Of a stretch of DNA of 64,000 bases, positions 9,525 to 18,055 are shown piece after piece. The position numbers and the translations under genes were made by a program. The DNA comes from Alteribacillus iranensis (GTDB lineage: Bacteria; Bacillota; Bacilli; Bacillales; Marinococcaceae): assembly GCF_900113025.1 (NCBI RefSeq), contig NZ_FONT01000002.1:503878-567877 (forward strand), read 5' to 3'. Every line of letters begins with the position of its first letter. Position 1 is the stretch's first letter. Below the pieces are notes generated by a model, which was given only the letters and a program-made list of their open reading frames with translations, was not told the DNA's origin and did not search any database.

Positions 9525-9637
9525 AAGAAACGCGTACGGCGACCGCCTATCGGTGACAAGCATTGGAATACCGTCGAGGACCGGCCGATCAGTAGAGAGA
9601 GGCGCTCTCGAACTAGTGTTTCCTGAAGCTTTTTGTC
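9525..9637. repeat. Degenerate copy of the GCGTAAGGCG...CCTGAAGCT dispersed repeat
   Basis: Resembles the better copies at 27997-28180 and 49172-49289: similar opening (GAAACGCGTACGGCG), an internal GGTGACAAGCATTGGAA like GGCGACAAGTGCTGGAA, and an ending with CCTGAAGCT. Alignment by eye only. Confidence 0.4.
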
Positions 9638-9663
9638 CCAGCACCCCATCGTTATATCTTTTA

Positions 9664-9696
9664 CAAAAAAAACACCGCCCGGAGATCGGACGGTGT
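9664..9696 (-). terminator. Terminator after the 43-aa gene
   Basis: CACCGTCCG pairs with CGGGCGGTG over a short loop on the minus strand, followed by eight T. It lies just past the stop codon at 9704. Confidence 0.88.
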
Positions 9697-9703
9697 GCGA
9701 ACA

Positions 9704-9835
9704 TTATCGTGGGAAAAACTCCATACCTAACACGAAATGAGCAATGCTGAAACCAACTATCATTAAAACAATCCCTAGTATACATCCCTTCCCCGCCTCT
9801 TTAACAGGGCTGTGATTCGAATGTTTCGAATTCAT
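9704..9835 (-). CDS. Small single-pass membrane protein (43 aa)
   Basis: I chose the ATG at 9835 because AAGGAGG lies 6 bp upstream and a clear terminator follows. A polar N-terminus (MNSKHSNHS...) leads to one hydrophobic segment, ILGIVLMIVGFSIAHFVLGM. No family recognised. Good translation and termination signals make it a likely real gene. Its start overlaps the end of the upstream reading frame at 9801-10187. Confidence 0.65.
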   Translation of the reverse strand: MNSKHSNHSPVKEAGKGCILGIVLMIVGFSIAHFVLGMEFFPR

Positions 9836-10187
9836 CGATATCCTCCTTTTTTTCATGTACATGTGGAATTGAGGCAGGTACATCAAAAAAGGTGGATTGG
9901 TATTTACGAGGCATAAGAAAAATTTTCTTTCGCAACAGACTTATTGCGATTCCACATGTCCAGGGAACAGGGATGTCTTCAGGCAGGGGCTGCTCGATCG
10001 GAAAGCTATCTATTTTATGTACGTGCTCAAGTGGCTGGGGCAACAGGACATCATTGTTCTCTCCACGGAAAGCATTTTGATAAGAAGAATCATCGTCCAA
10101 CATGGAGAAAGGCAAAGGGTCGTCCCACGGAAATAAAACAGAGAGTAAATAGAAAGTTGTCAGGATTGCTAACCGTTTGTTCCCCAC
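9801..10187 (-). CDS. Hypothetical protein with an N-terminal hydrophobic segment
   Basis: 128 aa from a GTG at 10187, preceded by a G-rich stretch (GGGGAGGGG) that could act as ribosome binding site. Residues 6-20 (LAILTTFYLLSVLF) could be a signal or anchor; the rest is proline- and acid-rich with a single Cys region (VPWTCGIAISLL). No family recognised. It overlaps the next gene by about 35 bp, and an opposite-strand open frame exists, so it may not be real. Confidence 0.4.
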   Translation of the reverse strand: MGNKRLAILTTFYLLSVLFPWDDPLPFSMLDDDSSYQNAFRGENNDVLLPQPLEHVHKIDSFPIEQPLPEDIPVPWTCGIAISLLRKKIFLMPRKYQSTFFDVPASIPHVHEKKEDIDEFETFESQPC

Positions 10188-10413
10188 TCTTGTCCCCTCC
10201 CCTTCTTTTATTGATGAAAGTGATTTGCTTTCAGCGTCTATCCATTGCTCGATTCAGCCTCTTAATGATACATTTATTAATGGTATTATACGATAGACTA
10301 CATATCACGCGAACCACGCTTCACGTCACCTGTCATATAAAAATAATACTTTTTAAAAAGTGGAACATACGAGTGAAAACGACGCAACGACATGTTAGGG
10401 AAGGATTGTTCAC

Positions 10414-11868
10414 ATGGAACTCATCGGTGCTTTATTGTTCTTACTTTCTGTTATGTTAATTACTGGTGTGTTGGCTACAAAATTTTCTTCACGTTTAGGG
10501 CTTCCCGCTCTGATCCTTTTCCTCCTTGGTGGCATGGTCCTTAACCAATTTATCTACTTTGAGGACGTGCAACTTGCGCAATTCATTGGTACCTTAGCGT
10601 TAATTATTATCCTATTCGACGGAGGAACGCAAACGAAATGGGAGAAGATGCGCCCTATCCTTGGCCCTGCAGGGATTCTCGCCACAATCGGCGTGTTAAT
10701 TACAACCTTCGTGACGGGCGCGGCTGCCGTCTATATTCTCGATTTCTCCTGGCTCGAGGGGTTACTGTTAGGCGCGATTATCGGTTCCACAGATGCAGCG
10801 GCGGTCTTCTCCGTGTTAGGAAATAAGAATTTCAACAAACGATTGACCGCTACATTGGAAGCGGAGTCTGGTTCGAATGATCCCATGGCTGTCTTTTTGA
10901 CGGTGACATTCATCGCGATGATTCAAATGCCGGAAATGTCCGTCTGGAATGCCATCGGCAGCTTTTTTCAACAGATGGGGCTTGGGCTCATCCTGGGACT
11001 GCTTTTAGGAAAAATCTCTGTTTACGTGATCAATCATATTAAAATGGACACGTCCAGCTTGTATCCTATTCTTGCCTTAGGCGCAGCGATTTTCACCTAT
11101 GCGGTGACGGATTATTTGGGCGGAAGCGGCTTACTCTCTGTGTATGTCATGGCCGTATTTGTGGGAAATAATGATCTCACTCACCGATTTGCCATCTTAC
11201 GGTTTAATGAAGGGTTCGCCTGGATGATGCAAATTATTATGTTTACCTTGCTTGGACTGCTTGTGTTCCCTCAGCAATTGCCAAGTATTGTCTGGGAAGG
11301 TATTTTAATCGCCATCATCTTAATGTTTATCGCACGTCCTATTGCTGTGTTTCTCTGCATGATATTTATGAAATACAACCTTAACGAAAAACTATTTATT
11401 TCCTGGGCGGGCTTGAAAGGCGCAGTACCCATTGTTTTAGCTACGTATCCCATTGTGGAAGGGGTAGAAAGTCATAACTTGATCTTTAACACGGTCTTTT
11501 TCGTTGTTTTAATCTCTGCGTTAGTTCAAGGCAGTACGCTATCGTGGCTTGCCGAAAAGTTAGGACTGACAGAGGAAGAAGACGACAGCCGTGCGAGCAT
11601 CGAATTGATCAATCTCGGAAACACAGACTCTGAGATTATGAAGATAACCATTCCAAAAAGGTCCCCTGCCATCCATACCTCGTTACTGGATTTAACGTTA
11701 CCGGATGATACGTTGATTATAGGAATTACGAGGAACAAGAAATTAATCACCCCCACCGGCTCTTCTGTCATTGAAAAAGGAGATACGCTGTATGTATTGG
11801 GGGATAAAGACAGCAGACCAAAGGCAAAGCGAGCGTTACTAGGAGAGCCCGAACAAAGGGAAAAATGA
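10414..11868 (+). CDS. CPA1-type cation/proton antiporter with TrkA-C domain (NhaP2/CvrA-like)
   Basis: A 484-aa inner-membrane antiporter. About twelve membrane segments cover residues 1-390, with family motifs GSTDAAAVFSVLG (near 125-137) and ESGSNDPMAVFL (near 150-161), which carries the ion-binding Asp. A cytoplasmic TrkA-C-like domain (about 405-475, TIPKRSPAIHTSLLDLTLP...) binds regulatory nucleotides or ions in relatives. The family exchanges K+ or Na+ for protons, which suits a salt- or alkali-adapted cell. AGGGAAGGA precedes the ATG. Convergent with uppP across a terminator. Confidence 0.9.
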   Translation: MELIGALLFLLSVMLITGVLATKFSSRLGLPALILFLLGGMVLNQFIYFEDVQLAQFIGTLALIIILFDGGTQTKWEKMRPILGPAGILATIGVLITTFVTGAAAVYILDFSWLEGLLLGAIIGSTDAAAVFSVLGNKNFNKRLTATLEAESGSNDPMAVFLTVTFIAMIQMPEMSVWNAIGSFFQQMGLGLILGLLLGKISVYVINHIKMDTSSLYPILALGAAIFTYAVTDYLGGSGLLSVYVMAVFVGNNDLTHRFAILRFNEGFAWMMQIIMFTLLGLLVFPQQLPSIVWEGILIAIILMFIARPIAVFLCMIFMKYNLNEKLFISWAGLKGAVPIVLATYPIVEGVESHNLIFNTVFFVVLISALVQGSTLSWLAEKLGLTEEEDDSRASIELINLGNTDSEIMKITIPKRSPAIHTSLLDLTLPDDTLIIGITRNKKLITPTGSSVIEKGDTLYVLGDKDSRPKAKRALLGEPEQREK

Positions 11869-11891
11869 GGCGACATGATGATTTATTACAT

Positions 11892-11938
11892 AGAGAAGCC
11901 CCGTATTTCTTAGGAAAGAGATACGAGGCCTTTCTTTT
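11892..11938 (+). terminator. Terminator between the antiporter gene and uppP
   Basis: An imperfect stem (CCCCGTATTTCTT with AAGAGATACGAGG) followed by TTTCTTTTTC on the plus strand. It may also serve the convergent uppP. Confidence 0.75.
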
Positions 11939-11943
11939 TCATG

Positions 11944-12765
11944 TTATAAAAACAAAAGAACAAGAATCCCAACGATCACACAATAATACGAAAAGTACTT
12001 GAGGTTGCCTTTTTCCATAATATTCATTAACCATTTCAATGCAAAGTAGGTGGCAATGAAGCTGGCGATAAATGCGATGATATAAGGGGTCATCAATTCA
12101 CGAAAACCTGGATCCTGGAGGATGACAGGTATCTCCAGCACCCCCGTTCCCAGACTAACGGGTATGTATAATAGAAACGCAAACCGAAGAGCGGTTTCCT
12201 GATTCATCCCAACAAGCATCGCTCCAACGATCGAAGCACCGGACCGGCTGATTCCCGGGGTCACAGCCACTGCTTGAGCAAGCCCGACAATCACGGCGTC
12301 TTTCGTTGTTAATGCTCCATCATGTTTCTGTCCTCTCTTGTTCCGGATGATCCAAATAGCAACGGCCGTGATCAATAGCGTAACACCAACAGTCTTCGTA
12401 CTGCTCAAGGCCTCTCCAATGACATCTCCGAAAAAGACACCTATCACTCCCACAGGGATCGTGGCTATAATAAGATACACAATGAATTGAAAGTCACTTT
12501 TTCCAGCTTCTTCCCTCGTCGTAAGAAAACGAAAGCTATTGACCATAAGACGATATATGTCTTTCCGGTATATAAGGAGAACAGCCAGAAGAGAAGCGAA
12601 GTTCACAAAGATTTCAAAAGACAGCCCTCTCGCTTCAATACCGAAAAGTTCGCGAAAAATGATAAGGTGTCCACTTGAAGAAATAGGGATGGGCTCTGTG
12701 ATCCCTTGCACTAACCCTAATACCAAATACTTGAACCATGTCCAAAGTGCTGTAATACTTTCCAA
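11944..12765 (-). CDS. uppP: Undecaprenyl-diphosphate phosphatase
   Basis: A 273-aa membrane enzyme (UppP/BacA) that dephosphorylates undecaprenyl diphosphate to recycle the lipid carrier of cell-wall synthesis; it can confer bacitracin tolerance. Signature motifs are intact: [15 protein letters not shown] (residues 20-34; EFLP is more usual) and [15 protein letters not shown] (near 170-184). Length matches the family. The start is TTG at 12765, with AGGAGGAGG 6 bp upstream. Confidence 0.97.
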   Translation of the reverse strand: MESITALWTWFKYLVLGLVQGITEPIPISSSGHLIIFRELFGIEARGLSFEIFVNFASLLAVLLIYRKDIYRLMVNSFRFLTTREEAGKSDFQFIVYLIIATIPVGVIGVFFGDVIGEALSSTKTVGVTLLITAVAIWIIRNKRGQKHDGALTTKDAVIVGLAQAVAVTPGISRSGASIVGAMLVGMNQETALRFAFLLYIPVSLGTGVLEIPVILQDPGFRELMTPYIIAFIASFIATYFALKWLMNIMEKGNLKYFSYYCVIVGILVLLFL

Positions 12766-12960
12766 AGAAAGCCTCCTCCTAGCTCGTCTTAATTATTGGC
12801 ATCTCTTATATTTAACCATAGGTGCGTATGATTTTCATAGAAACTTTTCACTCATTCCTAGCTGTCACCTATCCCACAATCCTTCCCTTACAGGCTGGAT
12901 GTTTACGTGTATAGTAGTAGAAAAGGAATAGTCGTTTCACCGTAAGAAAGGAGAGAAAAA

Positions 12961-13599
12961 ATGCTCGACTTGCAAAGCTTTGGATTATTTATCATCGCTG
13001 CGTTGACTCTTCTGACCATTCCGGGTCCTTCTGTATTATACGTTATTGCCCGAAGTGTCGACCAAGGCCGCCAAGCCGGGATGGCTTCTGTCTTGGGGAA
13101 TGCCTTTGGAAGTGCTCTTTTAGCAGTAGCTGCTGCACTCGGATTGACTGCTATCCTTGCGTCTTCGGAGATTGCATTCCACCTTGTAAAATATGTTGGC
13201 GCTGCTTATTTGGTCTATTTAGGAATCAGTCGCTTCTTCAGCAAAGAGGAAGCAGCTACCGCCGTTACAGCACCTCGCGAGCGGCTATCGCGTATTTTTA
13301 CCCAAGGGGCGATCGTTGCTGCGTTGAACCCGAAAACCGCCTTATTCTTTCTCGCCTTCGTTCCTCAATTTGTCGATGCGTCCCAAGGCGGGATCTGGGA
13401 GCAGACCCTCTTTCTCGGAATGATGCTGATCCTCCTCGGTATCGTGACCGACAGCATCTATGCCTTACTGGCAGGCACAGCGGGGAACTGGCTCACGAAG
13501 CACGGACTCATCAGTGGAAAAATGAATCGAAACCTTACGAGCGGTATTTATTTGGCGCTAGGCATCCTGTTTGCCCTTATGGACCCGGGGAAGCGGTAG
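12961..13599 (+). CDS. LysE/RhtB family amino-acid exporter
   Basis: A 212-aa membrane protein with six hydrophobic segments. The family signature TIPGPSVLYVIARSVDQGRQAG is visible near residues 19-40, and NPKTALFFLAFVPQFVD near 122-138. LysE/RhtB carriers export amino acids or their analogues; the substrate is not readable. AAAGGAGAG precedes the ATG. The array that follows begins about 180 bp past the stop codon. Confidence 0.93.
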   Translation: MLDLQSFGLFIIAALTLLTIPGPSVLYVIARSVDQGRQAGMASVLGNAFGSALLAVAAALGLTAILASSEIAFHLVKYVGAAYLVYLGISRFFSKEEAATAVTAPRERLSRIFTQGAIVAALNPKTALFFLAFVPQFVDASQGGIWEQTLFLGMMLILLGIVTDSIYALLAGTAGNWLTKHGLISGKMNRNLTSGIYLALGILFALMDPGKR

Positions 13600-13777
13600 T
13601 TATCAGGGAACAACGAGTGAACGAGGATGTCGTCGTACAAGACGCCCGCCTGTCGCGAGAATGAGAGCCGCTGCAATCGGGGGAAGCGGCCGCGCACAGG
13701 ATCGGAGAGGGTAGGTAATCCGCCGTGGGGATGGGGGCTATGGATCATGGCGCGGGCTGTTTCCGCGGCGGGAATCG

Positions 13778-14243
13778 TGACCAAACTAGAGGTGGTACTC
13801 TCGGGAAGGCACGCTGGGACTTGGATGGTGACCTCCGTGCTCGCGACTCCTCCCCTGTGGGCACGCAACGGTTCGGATGATGACCTCCTTGCTTGCGACT
13901 CCTCCCCTGTGGGCACGCAACGGTTCGGATGATGACCTCCTTGCTCGCGACTCCTCCCCTGTGGGCACGCAACGGTTCGGATGGTGACCTCCGTGCTCGC
14001 GACTCCTCCCCTGTGGGCACGCAACGGTTCGGATGGTGACCTCCTTAGTGGCGATTCTTCCTCTGTGGGCACGCAACGGTTCGAATGGTGACTTCCTTGC
14101 TCGCGACTCTTCCTCCGAGGGCACGCATCGGCTCGGATGATGACCTCCTTTCTCGACTTCCCTCCTCTGAGAGCACGCTACCACCCGAGTGATGACTTCC
14201 TTTCACGTAACTCCTTCCTTGTTCCCCCTCCGTCCCCCACACT
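13778..14243 (+). repeat. 52-bp lattice repeat array, copy 3 (homogeneous)
   Basis: Boxes start at 13778, 13829, 13881, 13933, 13985, 14037, 14089, 14141 and 14193: one 51-bp step, then seven exact 52-bp steps. Here the whole unit is conserved (TGACCTCC..., then GTGGGCACGCAACGG), so this copy looks recently amplified. GGGCA starts about 30 bp after each box. The stretch 13600-13777 before it is GC-rich with no gene seen. Open frames on the minus strand across it (repeating VACPQGRS and similar) are repeat artefacts: 52 is not divisible by three. Confidence 0.92.
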
Positions 14244-14294
14244 TCTCCCAAGGCTGATGGTGCCTGGGCGCTGTACCGAACGATGTTATACTAA

Positions 14295-14333
14295 CTAAAA
14301 AAGCAGTGCAGACCGTCCGTCGGCCTGCGCTGC
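14295..14333 (-). terminator. Terminator after the Lys/Glu-rich membrane protein gene
   Basis: GCAGCGCAGGCCG pairs with CGGTCTGCACTGC on the minus strand and is followed by six T. It lies just past the stop codon at 14350. Confidence 0.9.
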
Positions 14334-14349
14334 CTTGTGTTTCCTGCCT

Positions 14350-15237
14350 TTAGTTTCGAAAAGCGGGATGCTCCCAATAGTCCTGAGAAATGTTCGGAAT
14401 GTTATCGTGCAAGAAATTGTTCCAATTGATTCTGTCACGGGTTTCCTTATCAAACGATAACTTCATGACTATATCGAGTGATTCGGCTCCGTATTGATCG
14501 ACCATTGGAAATTGGATATTAAAGGTAATTGTATCAATGCCTTCGACGCCATCTAAGTCTTCCAGGACACTCGCGGTGTCGATCCACATCCCTGTTCTAA
14601 TCATGTTTGTCGTCAGATTGTCGCTTCCCTGTGCGCGGATAAGCAAAAACTGATTGTCTTTATTGTATGTGATCTCATCAATCATCTCTTCGCCAAAGTG
14701 CTTTGCTGCCGCTTGACTGGCCAGGTTTCTCGGTTGATTGGCCTCGGCTTCTTTTCGTTCTTGTTCTTTTTTCGCTTTTTCCTCCGCTGCTTTTTTTGCG
14801 GCTTCCTCTTCTTTCCGTTTCTTTTCCTCTTCCGCTTTCTTCCGTTCTTCCTCTTCTTTCGCTTTACGCTCTTCCTCTTCCTTTTTCGCCTGTGCTTCCG
14901 CCGCCTCTTTTTCTTCTTTCGCCTCTTGTTCCGCTTCTTTTTGTTTCTCTTTCTCCTCATCCACTTCTGCTGCGGCTTCTTCTGCTTGCTTCTCCTCTTC
15001 GGCCGCTTGCTCTTCTTCTGGCACGGCAGGCGCTGCAATCATCGCTACAATAAACAAGCCAATAACCGTAAGCCCGCCAACTTTCAGCACTCTCCCCCGT
15101 GACTCCATTCGCACAATACCTGGTTTCACCAACCCAAGCAAAAAACCAATGATGGATAACAAAAACAACACCATAATGAAATCAAACAATCGAAACGCCC
15201 CTTTTTCTTCAAAATAATCATCTTCTACCCTGATCAA
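14350..15237 (-). CDS. Membrane protein with a Lys/Glu/Ala-rich coiled coil
   Basis: 295 aa. Two hydrophobic segments (about 19-36 and 52-71) are followed by a highly charged, probably helical stretch (about 73-170) made of E, K, A and Q, and a globular C-terminal domain (about 170-295). No family recognised for the C-terminal domain. The apparent TTG start at 15237 has no convincing ribosome binding site, so the true start is uncertain. Other frames across the charged stretch are open only because of its composition. Confidence 0.75.
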   Translation of the reverse strand: MIRVEDDYFEEKGAFRLFDFIMVLFLLSIIGFLLGLVKPGIVRMESRGRVLKVGGLTVIGLFIVAMIAAPAVPEEEQAAEEEKQAEEAAAEVDEEKEKQKEAEQEAKEEKEAAEAQAKKEEEERKAKEEEERKKAEEEKKRKEEEAAKKAAEEKAKKEQERKEAEANQPRNLASQAAAKHFGEEMIDEITYNKDNQFLLIRAQGSDNLTTNMIRTGMWIDTASVLEDLDGVEGIDTITFNIQFPMVDQYGAESLDIVMKLSFDKETRDRINWNNFLHDNIPNISQDYWEHPAFRN

Positions 15238-15334
15238 CTGATGTGTAACATGTCGACAGTAGAAAGAAGTCCCCTATGTATTTTTTCTATTCGAACTCAA
15301 TCTGAATCTCTGTTTTCTCCCCTAACTCGTTCAT

Positions 15335-15954
15335 CTATTCATCAAAACCTTGGCTCATGATAAGCTTGATCCCTTCCAGTGAGTCATCGACCGGCTTCGA
15401 GAGCACAAACGCCATGTGTCCTTCTTTGATCACACCACCGTAGTAATCTCCGTGAAGCTGTTCATATGGCCAATTCATCTCGTCCTCCGGAAATTCCAGC
15501 TGCTGGCCATCGCTCATTCCACAGTAGACACAGGGTTAAAGTTCACCATATCTTCCGACGTATTTTCAGAAGTGGCTTGGATGTGAGGATAGTCAAACTC
15601 TTCCTCTGAAGAATACTGATAATAATACTCTTCATGAGCTTCCTGAGATGGTTCTATCGTCAGCACTTTCACGTCCTCTATCGTCACTTCCATCGGGCCC
15701 ACCGCCGTCGTTTCATTCACGTCGGTGATCGCTTTCAGTGTCACCTTATAAGTTTCATCCTCATAACTCTCCCTGATTTCTGTCAGTTCACTATCATTGG
15801 ACTCTTCCTTTTCCGTATCTGCTGCTGGCGTTCCCCCACTTTCTACGCCTTCCGTTTCTTGTACCTTCTCCCCGCCTTCTGCATCGGCAGTGTCATTGGC
15901 GCCGCAGCCTGCTAACAAGATTACAGCAACTAGGTACAACATCCTCTTTCTCAT
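15335..15954 (-). pseudogene. Frameshifted lipoprotein
   Basis: The first part (15514-15954, 146 aa) starts with a lipoprotein signal (LYLVAVILLAGC, Cys at residue 16), an acidic linker rich in Glu and Thr, and an extracytoplasmic domain. It stops at TGA just where a second frame (15335-15517, 60 aa: SDGQQLEFPEDE ... GVIKEGHMAFVLSKPVDD) takes over, with ATGA at the junction. The second part has no signal peptide or domain start of its own and reads as the natural C-terminal half, so a one-base frameshift is the simplest explanation. Coupled translation or a sequencing error are alternatives. Confidence 0.65.
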
Positions 15955-16092
15955 ACAACCCCATCCCCCCCTTATATACGAACACTAGTATAACAGATCT
16001 AGGCTTATGTATTTACATGGTCTATAGGTAAAACTTTTAACCTATTTCTGGTAAAATCTCTTAAGCTGAAAGTGACCCTAACGTCAACTTAG

Positions 16093-16121
16093 TTTACAAA
16101 ACAGAAAATATGAGGTATAAT
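16093..16121 (+). promoter_or_regulatory. Sigma-A type promoter of the CarD gene
   Basis: TTTACA at 16093-16098, a 17-bp spacer and a perfect TATAAT at 16116-16121, about 45 bp before the start codon. Confidence 0.85.
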
Positions 16122-16167
16122 AGACATAGAAACTTGGTAGGAAAACCAAGAATAAGGAGCGATGTCC

Positions 16168-16683
16168 ATGTTTAATATTGGGGACCTGGTTGTTTACTCC
16201 TCTCACGGCATCTGTAGAATCTCGGACATTTGCGAAAAGACATTTTTAGAAACGACCGAAACCTATTATGTCTTACACCCGATGGAAGCTATCAATCAAC
16301 TATCGATCAGCATTCCGGTAGATAACGAGAAGGTCACGATGCTTGCCTTAATTGAGGAAGACGAGGCTCACGACCTATTAGAATCGTTTAAGGAGCCGGG
16401 TGTGAAGTGGATTGATAATCCGCACCAACGAGTACAACGATATTCCAACATCGTCGACTCTGCCAACCGGTTGGAAATCGCCAAAGTCGTCAACACACTG
16501 ATGAGAAATGAACTCGAATTAAAACGAGCAGACAAAAAAGTTCACGACCGAGACCACCGTCTCCTGTACTCAATTCAAAAAATATTATTTAAAGAAATGG
16601 CCATTTCCTTGGGGACGACTATGGAAGACATTAACAACCGTGTGCTCGATATCATAAAAACATCCGAGAAAGTTTCTATGTAA
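16168..16683 (+). CDS. CarD family transcriptional regulator
   Basis: 171 aa. The N-terminal CarD/TRCF RNA-polymerase-interacting domain (FNIGDLVVYSSHGICRI, residues 2-18) is followed by a helical C-terminal domain with many charged residues. CarD proteins bind the beta subunit of RNA polymerase and stabilise open promoter complexes. I prefer the ATG at 16168 because AAGGAG is 8 bp upstream; the ATG at 16162 is too close to it. A good promoter lies directly upstream and a terminator overlaps the stop codon, so it is transcribed alone. Confidence 0.9.
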   Translation: MFNIGDLVVYSSHGICRISDICEKTFLETTETYYVLHPMEAINQLSISIPVDNEKVTMLALIEEDEAHDLLESFKEPGVKWIDNPHQRVQRYSNIVDSANRLEIAKVVNTLMRNELELKRADKKVHDRDHRLLYSIQKILFKEMAISLGTTMEDINNRVLDIIKTSEKVSM

Positions 16684-16701
16684 AAGAAGCTTTCTTTTTT
16701 T
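16668..16701 (+). terminator. Terminator overlapping the end of the CarD gene
   Basis: GAAAGTTTC and GAAGCTTTC form a nine-pair stem across the stop codon, followed by seven T. Confidence 0.8.
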
Positions 16702-16744
16702 ATGTAAAAAAACGGAAGGCATTCTACATTAATTTTGTAAAATG

Positions 16745-16773
16745 AAAAAGAATCTGCCAATCCAGACAGATTC
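16745..16773 (-). terminator. Terminator of the first DUF4870 gene
   Basis: On the minus strand GAATCTG pairs with CAGATTC around a short loop, followed by TTTTTC; it touches the stop codon. Confidence 0.85.
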
Positions 16774-17188
16774 ATGTACTCATTTTATCCAGTTGTTTGT
16801 CCGCCATATCACCGACGACCGGAAGCTTCCACTGTCTGCCTTGGTAGGCTTTGATCATAAGAACGATCCAGACAATGACAGAAAGCGGAGCGAGAATCAG
16901 ACCAATCATCCATCCGATCACAGGCAGAGCCGTCAGCACGATATACACGACAAACAAAATGCCAAAGGTAAAAATAGACTGCAAGGCATGAAAGCGAACA
17001 AACCGATTTTCTTTTTCGATAAGAATGAAAATGATACCTGTCATGACACCACCCAAATAACATAACAAGCCTGCCACATTCTCATCCAAGCCACTGGAGG
17101 CAGCCGTTTCACGTGTCTCTGTCGGTTTGGCATCCCCCGCTTGGTCTGTTGCAACCGGAGGCTTCTCCTCGTTGTGTTTCTCGTCCAT
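16772..17188 (-). CDS. DUF4870 (Tic20-like) membrane protein, paralogue 1
   Basis: 138 aa. A polar, acidic N-terminus (1-35) is followed by the DUF4870 domain with three to four hydrophobic segments: GLDENVAGLLCYLGGVMTGI, FVRFHALQSIFTFGILF and IGWMIGLILAPLSVIVWI. Function unknown. AAGGAGG precedes the ATG. A close paralogue lies at 29009-29410; the membrane core of the two is almost identical, the N-termini differ. Confidence 0.9.
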   Translation of the reverse strand: MDEKHNEEKPPVATDQAGDAKPTETRETAASSGLDENVAGLLCYLGGVMTGIIFILIEKENRFVRFHALQSIFTFGILFVVYIVLTALPVIGWMIGLILAPLSVIVWIVLMIKAYQGRQWKLPVVGDMADKQLDKMST

Positions 17189-17393
17189 TGCACCCCTCCT
17201 TTATTGCGGAAAAGGGAGGCACCCCACTCCCCATTCCCTTTGTAAACATATGTAGCGACAAGAGGGAATATGAAACGTTGCATAAAAAAGTACCTGCTTT
17301 ATATTGATTCGAACAGGGACCGACAAGGCAATGAACTGGGATCCCAAGCATGGTTCATGACATAGAAAACGAACAACATCCACTGCGATTACT

Positions 17394-17890
17394 AACCTTA
17401 CCTTGCTTTTTCCTTGAGCTTAGGGCACTCACCCTGCTTCCCCGCTTCGTTTGTTGACCTTCGCTTTGCATTTTTCACTTCCAACGTCACTATTGATCTC
17501 CCTTAATGACCTTAAACTTATCCATTCCACTTTCAAGGGCAGCATTCAATGCGATTACTAACCTTGTCTTGCTTTCTCTTTGTGCTTAGGGCACTAACTC
17601 TGCTTCTCCGCTTCGTATGTTGACCTTCGCTTTGAATTTTCACTTTCAACGTCACTCTTGATCCCCCTTAATGACCTTAAACTTATCCATTCCACTTTCA
17701 AGGGCAGCATTCAATGCGCTTACTAACCTTGTCTTGCTTTCTCTTTGTGCTTAGGGCACTAACTCTGCTTCTCCGCTTCGTATGTTGACCTTCGCTTTGC
17801 ATTTTTCAATTTCAACGTCACTATTGATCACTCTTAATGACCTTAAATGATTACATTCCATTGTCAACGTAACTAAGTGAGGCAAAAGGG
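17394..17890 (+). repeat. Lattice repeat array, copy 4 (62-52-52 type)
   Basis: Boxes start near 17394, 17455, 17507, 17559, 17621, 17672, 17724, 17786 and 17838. Steps follow 62, 52, 52, giving a higher-order unit of 165-166 bp present almost three times (17385, 17551 and 17716). The second box is GGGCA in the long sub-unit, CGTCA in the next, GGGCA in the third. It lies between two minus-strand genes. The stretch 17189-17393 before it holds only the DUF4870 ribosome binding site and nothing else recognised. Confidence 0.88.
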
Positions 17891-18010
17891 AAATTCCAAC
17901 GATCATGAAACAATTTTTTAATAGATCCTTCGATTTCTTCTCTCCTGCCGTCCCCATGGAGGAAAAAATATTATTTCGCTCAAAATTGGTCTCACGATCC
18001 CTTCACCATG

Positions 18011-18040
18011 AAAAAGAACCTGCCGTTTAGACAGGTTCTT
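18011..18040 (-). terminator. Terminator of the S-layer protein gene
   Basis: AAGAACCTG and CAGGTTCTT form the stem on the minus strand, followed by five T; 16 bp past the stop codon. Confidence 0.9.
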
Positions 18041-18055
18041 TCGCTACATGATTGA

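Noticed and set aside
13548-14251. Open frames with VACPQGRS-like repeats on the minus strand of array 3
   Set aside because: The period of 52 is not divisible by three, so the frame shifts every unit; several overlapping frames are equally open and lack ribosome binding sites.
14682-15217. Lys/Arg-rich and Phe/Leu/Ser-rich frames overlapping the Lys/Glu-rich protein gene
   Set aside because: They are other frames and the opposite strand of the low-complexity GAA/AAG/GCA codon stretch.
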